Positions 1-13,947 of a DNA stretch of 18,123 nt are shown here, in pieces. The notes under the pieces are model-generated. The model did no database searches and was not told where the DNA came from. It worked only from the letters and a program-made list of their open reading frames with translations. The stretch comes from Bryobacteraceae bacterium (GTDB taxonomy: Bacteria > Acidobacteriota > Terriglobia > Bryobacterales > Bryobacteraceae). The stretch spans positions 1 through 18,123 of the forward strand of contig JASHWA010000185.1 in assembly GCA_030044325.1 (NCBI GenBank), read 5' to 3'. Each line of letters starts with the position of its first letter. The first letter of the stretch is position 1. The translations under genes and the position numbers were made by a program.

Positions 1-778
1 CCGCGCGCATGATGTCTTCATTGAAGCTGGCAATGCAGCCGACGCGGGCTCCGGGCATGGAAAAACGCTTCGACACGCTGTCGGTGACGATGACATTCGG
101 CCGGGCGCTTTTTTCGCTCAACAGGCAAACCGGATCGCCGGAAAAACGGATCTCCCGATAGGTTTCGTCGCTGATCAGGAACAGGTTGTGTTTTTTGGCG
201 ATGCGCACCAGCGTCTTCAGTTCGGCCGGGCTCCACAGCTTTCCGGTCGGATTGTCAGGGTTGATTACGACCATCGCCCTGGTTCGGGGCGTGATCTTCT
301 CCTCGATCTCGGCCGCCTTGGGCATTGCGAAGTTGTTCTCGATGCGCAACGCCACCGGGACCAGTTGGATGCCCGCCATGACCGCCATCGATTTGTAGGA
401 TGTGTACAACGGCTCGAAAACAATCACCTCATCGCCGGAGTCGGCGACCGCTTGCAAGGCCAGCATGATCGCTTCGGCGCATCCCAAAGTCGGAATGATA
501 TTGGCCGCCGGAATATTGACGCCGAACTGCGAATAGTAGTTTTGCCAGGCGGCCGTGTGCTCGCGAATGCCCGGGCTCGGCGCATAGCCCAGGGTTTTTT
601 GCTTGTATTTCCGGATGGTCGACAGGAATTGCGGCGGCGGGCTCAGATCCGGATCTCCGACGTTGAGCCGGAACACCCGCGTCCCCCGCGCTTCGGTGGC
701 CTGCATCAGCGGGAGAAACTTGCGGATGGGCGAGGCGATTACATTCCGCCCACGCCGGGAAACCTGGAGTTCTTGCAT
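1..778 (-). CDS. Class I/II PLP-dependent aminotransferase, partial (C-terminus beyond the left edge)
   Basis: A fold-type I aminotransferase of the aspartate-aminotransferase superfamily, which moves amino groups between an amino acid and a 2-oxo acid using pyridoxal phosphate in the cytoplasm. I translated the minus strand; 259 residues are visible. Seen: VGDPDLSPP near residues 40-48, the substrate/PLP segment NPDNPTG at 173-179, SDETY at 203-207 (Asp and Tyr contact PLP), and SVSKRFSMPGARVG at 234-247 with Lys237 as the Schiff-base lysine. The family is usually about 390 residues, so roughly a third is missing off the window. The start at 776-778 is the most likely ATG but lacks a good Shine-Dalgarno sequence; an in-frame GTG eight codons upstream is possible. 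The gene is divergent from the acyl-CoA dehydrogenase. The amino donor cannot be read from sequence. The family call is firm; the substrate is unknown. Confidence 0.9.
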   Translation of the reverse strand, partial: MQELQVSRRGRNVIASPIRKFLPLMQATEARGTRVFRLNVGDPDLSPPPQFLSTIRKYKQKTLGYAPSPGIREHTAAWQNYYSQFGVNIPAANIIPTLGCAEAIMLALQAVADSGDEVIVFEPLYTSYKSMAVMAGIQLVPVALRIENNFAMPKAAEIEEKITPRTRAMVVINPDNPTGKLWSPAELKTLVRIAKKHNLFLISDETYREIRFSGDPVCLLSEKSARPNVIVTDSVSKRFSMPGARVGCIASFNEDIMRA

Positions 779-865
779 ATGATGGAGAATTGGAAAACTC
801 ACTATAGCATGGCCGGCTAAGTATCGGAAGGCGATCGCCGGGGTCGCCGAACGTCTGGAGGATCG
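779..865. promoter_or_regulatory. Divergent intergenic region with possible -10 element
   Basis: These 87 bases separate two divergent genes and must hold the promoters for both. On the minus strand a TATAGT hexamer (801-806) could be a -10 element for the aminotransferase, but it lies close to the start codon and no good -35 is seen. On the plus strand the overlapping TATAGC (803-808) has no -35 at proper spacing. A Shine-Dalgarno-like GGAGG just before 866 serves the acyl-CoA dehydrogenase. Promoter placement is therefore weak. Confidence 0.3.
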
Positions 866-2029
866 ATGGATTTCGCTCTGAGCGATGAAGACCGCATGCT
901 CAAGGATCTGGTGGCGCGATTTGTGCGCGAGGAGTTGGCGCCGCTGGAAAATGCCGTGCTCGAGCGCGAGGCCGCGGGACAAGGCGTGATGTTGACCGAA
1001 GAAGAACGCCGGCCGATCGACGAAAAATCGCGGGAGCTCGGCTTGTGGGGGCTGGATGCTCCGGAGGATGTCGGAGGGTCGGATCTCTCGCAGGTCGCGC
1101 TGATCGGAGTGAACGAGGAGCTGGGAAAAACCATCACGCCTTACGTGCTTCCGCCGGACTCGCCCAACCTGCGCATGTTGATGGTGACCGTCAACGACGA
1201 GCAGCGCGCCGAATACCTGGCTCCTTACGCGCGGGGCGAAACCATCTCGGCGATCGGAATCTCGGAGCCGGGCGCGGGCGCCGATCCGGCGGCCATGAGC
1301 ACGCGGGCCGCGAGAGAGGGCGATTCCTGGGTCATCAACGGGCGCAAGATATGGATCAGCAAAGCGGCCGAAGCCGACTTCACCATTCTGATGGCGGTCA
1401 CGGACAGAACCAAAGGCGCGCGCGGCGGAATCTCGGCTTTTCTGGTCGACAAGGGCACGCCGGGTTTCCGGGTACTGCGGCGGATTCCCATGATCGGCGG
1501 CCATTTCACCTATGAAGTGGCGCTGGAGGATTGCCGCGTGCCCGCCTCGAAGCTGCTGGGCAAGGAAGGCCAGGGATTTGCGCCCATGCAGGTCCGGCTC
1601 TCGACGCGGCGCCTGGAGATGGCCTGCACCTGCATCGGAATCGCACAGCGCGCGCTCGATATGATGTGTGAATACGCTCCGCAGCGCGTGACGTTCGGGG
1701 CGCCGCTCGCGGAGCGCCAGACCATTCAATGGTGGGTGGCAGACGCGGCCACGCGAATCCATGCGTGCCGGCTGATGGCTTACGACGCCGCCTGGAAGCT
1801 CGATCAGGGACGCGACGTGCGGACCGAAATTTCCATGATCAAGGTCTTCTCGACCGAGATGGCGTGGGAAATCGTCGACAAAGCGATGCAGACGTTCGGC
1901 GCCATGGGCATGGCCAAGGAAGTTCCGCTACAACTGATGGCCGCGACGGTCCGCAACATGCGTATCTACGACGGGCCGTCGGAAGTGCATCGCTGGGTGG
2001 TTGCGCGGAAGCTGCTCAAACTTCGCTGA
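866..2029 (+). CDS. Acyl-CoA dehydrogenase family protein
   Basis: A 387-residue FAD-dependent acyl-CoA dehydrogenase, which introduces a 2,3-double bond into an acyl-CoA thioester and passes electrons to an electron-transfer flavoprotein. Length fits the family. Seen: an alpha-helical N-terminal domain (about 1-125); the middle beta-domain with GISEPGAGADPAAM at 131-144 and INGRKIWIS at 157-165, which contact FAD and substrate; and a helical C-terminal domain ending in IYDGPSEVH at 367-375. At the position of the usual catalytic Glu (YEG in medium-chain enzymes) there is Asp369. This resembles the ACAD10/11-like branch, and I see no alternative Glu at the isovaleryl-CoA-dehydrogenase position. 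The ATG follows GGAG at good spacing. The next gene starts 10 bases after the stop, so the two are probably co-transcribed. Substrate chain length is unknown. Confidence 0.93.
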   Translation: MDFALSDEDRMLKDLVARFVREELAPLENAVLEREAAGQGVMLTEEERRPIDEKSRELGLWGLDAPEDVGGSDLSQVALIGVNEELGKTITPYVLPPDSPNLRMLMVTVNDEQRAEYLAPYARGETISAIGISEPGAGADPAAMSTRAAREGDSWVINGRKIWISKAAEADFTILMAVTDRTKGARGGISAFLVDKGTPGFRVLRRIPMIGGHFTYEVALEDCRVPASKLLGKEGQGFAPMQVRLSTRRLEMACTCIGIAQRALDMMCEYAPQRVTFGAPLAERQTIQWWVADAATRIHACRLMAYDAAWKLDQGRDVRTEISMIKVFSTEMAWEIVDKAMQTFGAMGMAKEVPLQLMAATVRNMRIYDGPSEVHRWVVARKLLKLR

Positions 2030-2030
2030 G

Positions 2031-2036
2031 AGGAGG
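2031..2036 (+). promoter_or_regulatory. Shine-Dalgarno AGGAGG that sets the start of the next gene
   Basis: A perfect AGGAGG lies 3 bases before the ATG at 2040. This supports 2040 as the start, not an earlier in-frame start codon inside the acyl-CoA dehydrogenase gene. Its position just after the upstream stop codon fits coupled translation. Confidence 0.75.
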
Positions 2037-2039
2037 ATC

Positions 2040-2825
2040 ATGACGGACGTGCGCTATGGCGATGTGACGGTGAACCTGGATGGCCACGTGGCCCTGGTCG
2101 AATTCCATCGTCCGCCCCACAACTTTTTCGACGACCAGCTCATCCGCGATCTGGCGGGCGCCTTCGAGGCGCTCGATGAGGAACCGCAATGCCGTGCGCT
2201 GGTGCTCAGCTCGGAAGGAAAATCGTTTTGCGCGGGAGCGGACTTCAACCGGCGGCCGGCGGAAGGAAGCGAGCTCGCCTCGGGCTCGACCAGGGGCCTT
2301 TACGAACATGCGGTTCGTTTGTTCGCTTCGAAAAAGCCGGTGGTGGCGGCGATTCAGGGCGCGGCGGTCGGCGGCGGGCTGGGACTGGCGCTGGCCGCCG
2401 ATTTTCGGGTGGTGTCGCCGGAAGCTCGATTTGCAGCGAATTTCGTGAAGCTGGGCATTCATCCCGGATTCGGCCTCACTTACACGCTCCCGCGCCTGAT
2501 CGGCCCGCAACGCGCGAGCCTTATGTTTTACACCGGCCGCCGCATATCAGGCGAGCAGGCTGTCGAATGGGGTCTCGCCGACGTTCTGGCCCAACCGGAT
2601 CGCCTGCGCGGGGTTGCGACAGACCTGGCTCGGGAGATCGCGGAGGGTGCGCCACTGGCGGTGCAGTCGACCCGCGCGACGATGCGCCGCGGTTTGGCTG
2701 ACGCGGTCCGGGCGCAGACCGATCATGAATTCGCCGAACAGAGCTGGCTGATTCGCACGGAGGATCACAAGGAAGGCGTCCGCTCTGTTACCGAACGGCG
2801 CGCCGGCCGTTTTGAAGGGCGTTGA
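2040..2825 (+). CDS. Enoyl-CoA hydratase/isomerase (crotonase) family protein
   Basis: A 261-residue crotonase-fold protein, the usual family length, acting on acyl-CoA thioesters in the cytoplasm. Seen: SFCAGADFN at 62-70 and IQGAAVGGGLGLALAADFRV at 105-124, which form the CoA pocket and the two backbone-NH oxyanion-hole positions, and the HPGFG loop at 141-145. By alignment from memory, the positions of the two catalytic glutamates of rat enoyl-CoA hydratase (Glu144 and Glu164) appear to be Phe135 and Leu161. Simple hydratase activity is therefore doubtful, and an isomerase, hydrolase or other crotonase reaction is possible. The gene sits in an operon with an acyl-CoA dehydrogenase, pointing to a fatty-acid or branched-chain acyl-CoA oxidation route. 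The family call is strong; the reaction is open. Confidence 0.9.
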   Translation: MTDVRYGDVTVNLDGHVALVEFHRPPHNFFDDQLIRDLAGAFEALDEEPQCRALVLSSEGKSFCAGADFNRRPAEGSELASGSTRGLYEHAVRLFASKKPVVAAIQGAAVGGGLGLALAADFRVVSPEARFAANFVKLGIHPGFGLTYTLPRLIGPQRASLMFYTGRRISGEQAVEWGLADVLAQPDRLRGVATDLAREIAEGAPLAVQSTRATMRRGLADAVRAQTDHEFAEQSWLIRTEDHKEGVRSVTERRAGRFEGR

Positions 2826-2972
2826 GGATGCGCTGGTTTATCGCTTTATGACCCAAATATTAAGGTAAAGTAGCCTGCCCGAAACGTGGCTGATTAGGGC
2901 GGTACTAGGGTTTCACAAGTACTGCTTTCCGTCCGCGCGCCCCCCATACTTTATGAAAGGAAAGGCGTCAAT
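2826..2972 (+). promoter_or_regulatory. Intergenic leader of the J-domain gene, with RBS
   Basis: A 147-base gap with an A/T-rich patch (about 2848-2871) containing TATTAA and TAAAGT hexamers that could be -10 elements, though neither has a convincing -35. No terminator for the upstream operon is visible. An AAGGAAAGG stretch (2957-2965) lies 7 bases before the GTG at 2973 and is a good ribosome binding site. The nearby ATG at 2971 runs into a stop within four codons and is not a start. Confidence 0.4.
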
Positions 2973-3905
2973 GTGCCTGTAATCAATGCTCAATCCCGGC
3001 TGCGCATGATGAAATCGTTCGAGGCCCGGCCGGACCTCATCGTCATCCTGGACTCGAGCGGGAGTCCAGGCTCGCGGCTGCAGGCTCGCTTTGTTAGCCA
3101 CACCGGCGACGTCATCAAGATCCAGACCGGCGTCGCGCTGGGCCAGAATCTGCTGGTGAGCGTCGCCGGCCAGGTGGATACCGGAACGGGCACTTCACCC
3201 GTGCTGGGCCAGTACCGGGTACGCTGGTCGAGAATCGTGGGCATTGGCAAGTATCACGCCGAACTGGCCATGGAAGCGCCTGACGAATCTGACGATCCGG
3301 ATCAGGCTCCCGCGGCCGAACCTCCCGCCGGTTCCTCCCCATCCGGGTTCGAAGATGCCGACTATTACGAGATTCTTCAGCTCAGCCGTCATGCCGACAC
3401 GCAAACCATTCATCGCGTCTTTCACCTGCTGGCGCAGCGCTACCATCCCGACAATCCCGATACGGGCGACGATCTGATGTTTCGCAAGCTGGTAGAAGCG
3501 CACGGCGTTCTGACCCACACGGAACGGCGCGCGGCCTACGACGTCAGTCTGACGGCCAGCGACAAAGTCCGGTTGAAGATCTTCGATTCGCTCGCGAGCA
3601 CGCAGGGAGTGCAAGCCGAGCTACGCAAGCGCAAGGCGATTCTCCGACTGCTGTACACCAAGAGACTGACCGACCCATATCAACCGTCGATGCGCGTCCG
3701 CGATTTCGCCGAGATGGTGGGATGCCCCGTCGAACACCTGGAGTTCAGCCTGTGGTTTCTTCGTGACCGCAAGCTGATCGTCCGCGCCGACAACAACCAG
3801 TTCGAGATCACCGCCAGCGGAGCGGAGGCCTTTGAGGCGGAAGAATCGAACCATTCGAAGAAATCGCACTTGACACTGCCGGCCGCGGCGCAGGCGTCGG
3901 CATAG
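2973..3905 (+). CDS. PilZ-like / DnaJ J-domain / winged-helix-like fusion protein
   Basis: A 310-residue soluble protein with three parts. Residues about 8-102 have the strand pattern of a PilZ barrel, including VSHTGDVIKIQTG then YRVRWSRIVGIGKYHAELAME; the c-di-GMP-binding RxxxR arginines are not evident, so it may not bind the nucleotide. After an acidic/proline linker (103-126), residues 129-192 are a J-domain: DYYEIL, the HPD tripeptide at 158-160 needed to stimulate Hsp70 ATPase, and RAAYD at 186-190. Residues about 200-290 (VRDFAEMVGCPVEHLEFSLW, RKLIV, FEITASGAEAF) look like a winged helix in which a domain is chosen by helix then wing. No Gly/Phe-rich or zinc-finger region is present, so it is not a classical DnaJ. 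Start: GTG at 2973 with a good RBS; no upstream ATG fits. It stands alone, so its role (chaperone recruitment to a regulatory or surface process) is inference. Confidence 0.8.
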   Translation: MPVINAQSRLRMMKSFEARPDLIVILDSSGSPGSRLQARFVSHTGDVIKIQTGVALGQNLLVSVAGQVDTGTGTSPVLGQYRVRWSRIVGIGKYHAELAMEAPDESDDPDQAPAAEPPAGSSPSGFEDADYYEILQLSRHADTQTIHRVFHLLAQRYHPDNPDTGDDLMFRKLVEAHGVLTHTERRAAYDVSLTASDKVRLKIFDSLASTQGVQAELRKRKAILRLLYTKRLTDPYQPSMRVRDFAEMVGCPVEHLEFSLWFLRDRKLIVRADNNQFEITASGAEAFEAEESNHSKKSHLTLPAAAQASA

Positions 3906-4017
3906 CTGTCCGTCGCCCGATCGGGGCGCTGCCACTCGGCCGAAAGTTTCGCCAGCCAGCGTCATGCAACGACAATAATGGAAGCGCGTTTACAGAATCG
4001 TTTTAAAATGCTCTAAG

Positions 4018-4038
4018 TCTTTTGTTTGTGACAAAAGA
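4018..4038. promoter_or_regulatory. 8-bp inverted repeat, possible operator or RNA hairpin
   Basis: TCTTTTGT (4018-4025) and ACAAAAGA (4031-4038) are perfect reverse complements around a 5-base spacer. It lies 330 bases upstream of the kinase start in an A/T-rich zone. It could be a dimeric regulator site or an RNA hairpin; without a following T-run it is not a standard terminator. No cognate regulator is visible in the window. Confidence 0.4.
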
Positions 4039-4165
4039 GCTTCTCGATTCCTTGCGCTGCCCGGCGTCTCGAACTCAAATATTTTGTAACAGTTCCCAAA
4101 ATCCCCGATCTAACAAGCGACGTTTCCCGACATTCATGGCGGCGTGCAGATTCGGCCACAATAGG

Positions 4166-4181
4166 GGGGTCTCCCGACCCC
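4166..4181. other. Short GC-rich hairpin in the kinase leader
   Basis: GGGGTC (4166-4171) pairs with GACCCC (4176-4181) around a TCCC loop. It would form a compact stem in RNA from either strand. There is no adjacent U-run, so the function is unknown. Confidence 0.3.
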
Positions 4182-4186
4182 GCCAA

Positions 4187-4366
4187 TTGAATACAATTCG
4201 GCAATCGCGAAAGCACCATTTTCGCGCCCCTGTGAGTACTCCGCTTGAATGAACCGGATGGCTGCTGTCCACGGCACGACGGAAAGCGGTTCCGCGGTGC
4301 CTCAAGCTTTGCGCCTGTGCGAAGAAGAATCCCGCGCCAATATCCCAACACAAATCTTGAATACAA
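4187..4366 (+). repeat. Two direct copies of TTGAATACAA, 170 bases apart
   Basis: Identical 10-mers at 4187-4196 and 4357-4366, the second ending 9 bases before the kinase ATG. Such spacing could arise by chance in A/T-rich sequence, or the copies may be paired binding sites. The second copy lies where a leader or RBS region would be, so it could affect translation. Confidence 0.35.
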
Positions 4367-4375
4367 CGGGGCCAA

Positions 4376-10959
<6,584 letters not shown>

Positions 10960-10975
<16 letters not shown>

Positions 10976-12246
10976 GCGCAAAACCTGTGATGGCCGCCAT
11001 GCCGGATGCCGCGGAGGCCCCCAGCCGAGTGGTTATCGAGCCGAGCCGCGAACCCGCTCCGATCAATATCCTGATCGTGGACGATGAGCCCAAAAATCTC
11101 ACCGTTCTCGAAACGGTTTTGAGCGATCCGGCGTATCATCTGGTTCGCGCTTTGTCGGCGGAGGAGGCGTTGCTGGCGCTGATCGACCACGATTTCGCGC
11201 TGCTGGTTCTCGACATCCAGATGCCCATCATGAACGGTTTCGAGCTGGCGCACATGATCAAGAAGCGCAAGAGAACCGCGCAGGTGCCGATCATCTTTCT
11301 CACCGCATACTACAACGAAGAAGCGCACATGGTGGAGGGCTATGACACCGGCGCGGTCGACTACTTGCATAAGCCGGTGAATCCCACGGTGCTGCGGTCA
11401 AAAGTCGCGGTTTTCGCGGACTTGCATCGCAAGAACCGCGAACTGGGGAGCGAGGTGGAGCAGCGGCGCCGCGCCGAAGACGAGCTCCGTGAATTGAATG
11501 AGACGCTGGAGCAGAGGGTTCGCGAGCGGACGCGAGAACTGGAGGAGCATGCGGCCCGCCTGCGGCGCGCAAACGACGCGCTCGAACAGTTCGCGTTTGC
11601 CGCTTCACACGATCTCCAGGAACCCCTTCGCACCGTCTCGATTTATTCCGAATTGTTAAAGGAGCGGTGCGCGGCAGGGCTTTCGATGGAAGGCAGTTCG
11701 TTTCTGGATGTGATTATGGAGGGCGCCGAGCGGATGCGCTGCCTCATTTCCAGCCTGCTGAGCTACGCGCAGGCCGACCGGTTGGAAGAGCCGGCGGAGC
11801 TTGCCGTAAGTCAGGAAGTGCTGGAGCAAGTAATCCGGAACCTCGCTCGCCTGATCCAGGAAAGCGAGGGGGCCGTCGAATATGAAAATCTGCCCTCGGT
11901 GCCGGTCAAGCGCGTCCATCTGGAACAGCTTCTGCAGAATTTGATTGGAAACGCGCTGCGGTACAGAAAACAGGATCAGCCGCCGCGGATCGGTGTCGCC
12001 GCCGATCGCGAAGGCCGCGAGTGGCATTTCGTCGTCAGCGACAACGGCGTGGGTATTGCTCCGGACTATCATTCGACGATTTTCGGGCTCTTCAAGCGCC
12101 TTCACGGGCCGGAGCAATCCGGGAGCGGCATGGGATTGGCGATCTGCCAGAGAATCGTCGAGAGATACGGCGGCCGGATCTGGGTGGAATCCGCGCTGGG
12201 CGGGGGAGCGAGATTTCATTTCACTCTTCCGGCCGCGAGCGATTGA
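10960..12246 (+). CDS. Receiver-domain histidine kinase (REC-HisKA-HATPase)
   Basis: A 428-residue soluble kinase. Residues 36-150 are a receiver: INILIVDDEP with the acidic pair at 41-42, phospho-acceptor Asp85 in VLDIQMP, and the conserved Lys in LHKPV at 138. A coiled coil (about 158-205, QRRRAEDELRELNETLEQRV) leads to a HisKA of the phytochrome type, ASHDLQEPLR, with His217. HATPase_c follows with N-box Asn331, DNGVG at 361-365 and GSGMGLA at 388-394. Such proteins receive phosphate at REC and adjust their own kinase activity. It overlaps the giant kinase by 16 bases, so the two are translationally coupled and likely act in one phosphorelay. The start is uncertain: ATG at 10960, or GTG at 10972 overlapping the upstream TGA; neither has a clear RBS. 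No output domain is present. Confidence 0.92.
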
Positions 12247-12272
12247 GCGATTTTGCGGACTGCGCCGCCAAG

Positions 12273-12301
12273 TTGTACCCTCTTGTGGAGCGTGATATGA
12301 T
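12273..12301 (+). promoter_or_regulatory. Candidate sigma70-type promoter for the exported-protein operon
   Basis: TTGTAC (12273-12278) and TATGAT (12296-12301) are separated by exactly 17 bases. The -10 matches consensus at five of six positions; the -35 at three. Transcription would start near 12308, giving a leader of about 25 bases that includes the RBS of the cupin gene. It would uncouple the downstream operon from the kinases. Confidence 0.5.
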
Positions 12302-12322
12302 CGCGTGTCAACCAAATCGAAT

Positions 12323-12327
12323 GGAGG
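12323..12327 (+). promoter_or_regulatory. Shine-Dalgarno GGAGG that sets the cupin gene start
   Basis: GGAGG lies 5 bases before the ATG at 12333. This start gives a clean N-terminal signal peptide, whereas longer in-frame versions extend back into the kinase gene without an RBS. Confidence 0.7.
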
Positions 12328-12332
12328 CAGAA

Positions 12333-12986
12333 ATGAAAACGAGCACGGCGGTTCTCGGTATCGCATTCGCGGCCGCAATAGCGGTTCCGATAATTTTGCG
12401 GGCACAGTCGAAACCCACCTCTGCGACCTACATCACAAAAGAAGAAGTTGACAAGGTCAACGCGGTTCCTGGTGTTGATCGAACCATCCGGGTTGTGGAT
12501 ATCGGCGGAGAAAATTTCTCCGTGGGGATTATTCATCGCGTCGGCGCGGCTGCGGCGCGCGGGGGCGCGGCCGGCCGTGGCAGAGGAGCAGCCCGCGGGA
12601 CCCCTCCGCCTCCCGATTGCGGCGAACTGACCTCGACGCCTCCCACTTCCGGCGGCGCCCGCGGAATGATCGCGCATGACTCTCAGACCGAAGGCTACTT
12701 GATTGTTTCGGGCGGCGGCACCCTGATTACAGGGGGTCACATCGTCAATGGGCGGCATTCCGGGCCAGAGGCTGAAGTGACGACGACTCTCAACGGACCT
12801 TCGTGCAGCGGCACGGCATTCGGCGACGATATGGTGCGAAAAGTCGTCAAAACGGGAGACATCATCATCATCCCGGCCGGCGTGCCGCACGGCTGGACCG
12901 ACATCGGCGAGGAAGTCACCTATTTGAGCTTTCGCCCTTCGGACCACGTCCTCACCGCGGGCTACGTAAATCCGGCGATCAAATAG
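12333..12986 (+). CDS. Exported cupin-domain protein, function unknown
   Basis: A 217-residue protein with a signal peptide (MKTSTAVLGI then a hydrophobic stretch, cleavage likely after Ala-Gln near 25). A beta-rich cupin barrel follows, with GYLIVSGGGTLITGG at 121-135 and the second cupin motif GDIIIIPAGVPHGW at 175-188. His186, plus His115 and Glu120, could bind a metal, but motif 1 is degenerate, so metal binding is uncertain. A Gly/Ala/Arg-rich insert (71-94) precedes the barrel and looks disordered. Only 27 bases separate it from the metallo-hydrolase gene, so they probably share a transcript. Cupins range from sugar isomerases to dioxygenases and binding proteins; nothing here selects among these. 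Confidence 0.8.
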   Translation: MKTSTAVLGIAFAAAIAVPIILRAQSKPTSATYITKEEVDKVNAVPGVDRTIRVVDIGGENFSVGIIHRVGAAAARGGAAGRGRGAARGTPPPPDCGELTSTPPTSGGARGMIAHDSQTEGYLIVSGGGTLITGGHIVNGRHSGPEAEVTTTLNGPSCSGTAFGDDMVRKVVKTGDIIIIPAGVPHGWTDIGEEVTYLSFRPSDHVLTAGYVNPAIK

Positions 12987-13013
12987 GGCTCCCAAAAGGC
13001 GGAGCAAGGCACT

Positions 13014-13889
13014 GTGCGCTACCAAACTCTGATTCCGCTGCTGGCGCTTACGGTAACCGCGATCGCGCAAACGGCCGTGCCGATGACGCCGGAAGACCTG
13101 ATCGCGCGCAATCTCGGACCCCGCGATCACGTAAACGACCCCTTCCCGCCGCACAAAGTGATCGGCAACATTTACTTTGTCGGTCCGCACGCGCTGGGCT
13201 CCTACCTGATCGTGACCGGGGAGGGCGACATTCTGATCAACACCGATTTTGAGGCAACGGTGCCCGTGATTCGTGCGTCGGTCGAGAAGCTGGGGTTCAA
13301 GTTCACCGACATCAAGATTGTGCTCGGCAGCCACGCTCACTCTGATCACATGGAAGGCGACGCCATGGTCAAGGAGTTGACGGCCGCCAGGGTGATGGCG
13401 ATGGAACAGGACATTCCGGCGCTCGAGAAAATGCGGCCGGGCGGCAAACCCCATCCCATCGACCGCATACTGCACGATGGAGACCAGGTCTCGCTGGGAG
13501 GATCGACTCTCACCGCGCATCTGACGCCGGGACACACGAAAGGCTGCACCACCTGGACGATGAAGGTGCCCGACGGCGGCAAGACCTATGACGTTGTGAT
13601 CATCGGCAGCATGGGCGTCAACCCGGGCGTGCAACTGGTCAACAATAAGGATTACCCGCAGATCGCCGAAGACTACGTCCGCACCTACGCCGTCATGCGA
13701 TCGTTGCACTGCGATGTGCCGCTCGCGTCGCATCCCGGAATGTACGGGATGGAGCAGAAATACGCCCGTCTGAAATCGGGCGAAGCGGGCAATCCGTTCA
13801 TCGACCCCGCCGGATACAAAACCGAAATCGACGTCAACGAAAGCGTGTTTAAGCGCGTACTCGAACGGCAGAGAGCCGCAGCGCAATAA
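13014..13889 (+). CDS. Exported subclass-B3-type metallo-beta-lactamase-fold hydrolase
   Basis: A 291-residue protein with a signal peptide (hydrophobic 6-16, cleavage near AIAQ 19). The zinc ligands of subclass B3 enzymes all seem present: HAHSDH with His107, His109, Asp111 and His112; His174 in LTPGHTKG; and His240 in LASHPG. The tail KYARLKSGEAGNPFIDPAGY (250-269) is also typical of B3 enzymes such as AIM-1 and BJP-1, as known from the family. B3-like proteins are common in soil bacteria, and only some hydrolyse beta-lactams, so this may be a resistance gene or a periplasmic hydrolase of another substrate. Start: GTG at 13014 after AAGG; it gives a proper signal peptide. It sits between a cupin and a cytochrome-type gene, and no beta-lactam regulator is nearby. 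Confidence 0.85.
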   Translation: MRYQTLIPLLALTVTAIAQTAVPMTPEDLIARNLGPRDHVNDPFPPHKVIGNIYFVGPHALGSYLIVTGEGDILINTDFEATVPVIRASVEKLGFKFTDIKIVLGSHAHSDHMEGDAMVKELTAARVMAMEQDIPALEKMRPGGKPHPIDRILHDGDQVSLGGSTLTAHLTPGHTKGCTTWTMKVPDGGKTYDVVIIGSMGVNPGVQLVNNKDYPQIAEDYVRTYAVMRSLHCDVPLASHPGMYGMEQKYARLKSGEAGNPFIDPAGYKTEIDVNESVFKRVLERQRAAAQ

Positions 13890-13936
13890 GTCACCGGAGC
13901 CTTGACTTCGGCGGGCATGCGTGCGAAAAAGCATGT

Positions 13937-13941
13937 GGAGG
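13937..13941 (+). promoter_or_regulatory. Shine-Dalgarno GGAGG that sets the cytochrome-fusion start
   Basis: GGAGG ends 6 bases before the ATG at 13948. This favours that start over the earlier in-frame GTG (13921) and ATG (13933), and it leaves a compact signal peptide. Confidence 0.7.
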
Positions 13942-13947
13942 TCCTCG

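Larger units (their letters stand above)
3906..4375. other. 470-base intergenic region before the giant kinase
   Basis: The longest gene-free stretch, and more A/T-rich than its surroundings in 3990-4100. It holds a short palindrome just after the J-domain gene (CCCGATCGGG, 3916-3925, no T-run, weak as a terminator), an 8-bp inverted repeat at 4018-4038, a GC hairpin at 4166-4181, and two copies of TTGAATACAA (4187-4196 and 4357-4366). No open reading frame here has a believable RBS or coding character. The kinase mRNA leader probably starts here, but no promoter stands out. Confidence 0.6.

Noticed and set aside
188..820. 210-codon open frame on the plus strand
   Set aside because: It is the shadow of the aminotransferase, whose minus-strand translation carries all the PLP-binding motifs.
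3914..3928. CGCCC/GGGCG stem after the J-domain gene as a terminator
   Set aside because: The stem is only 5 bp and has no following T-run.
4022..4252. Small plus-strand open frame in the kinase leader
   Set aside because: It starts at a TTG with no RBS, and its composition does not look coding.
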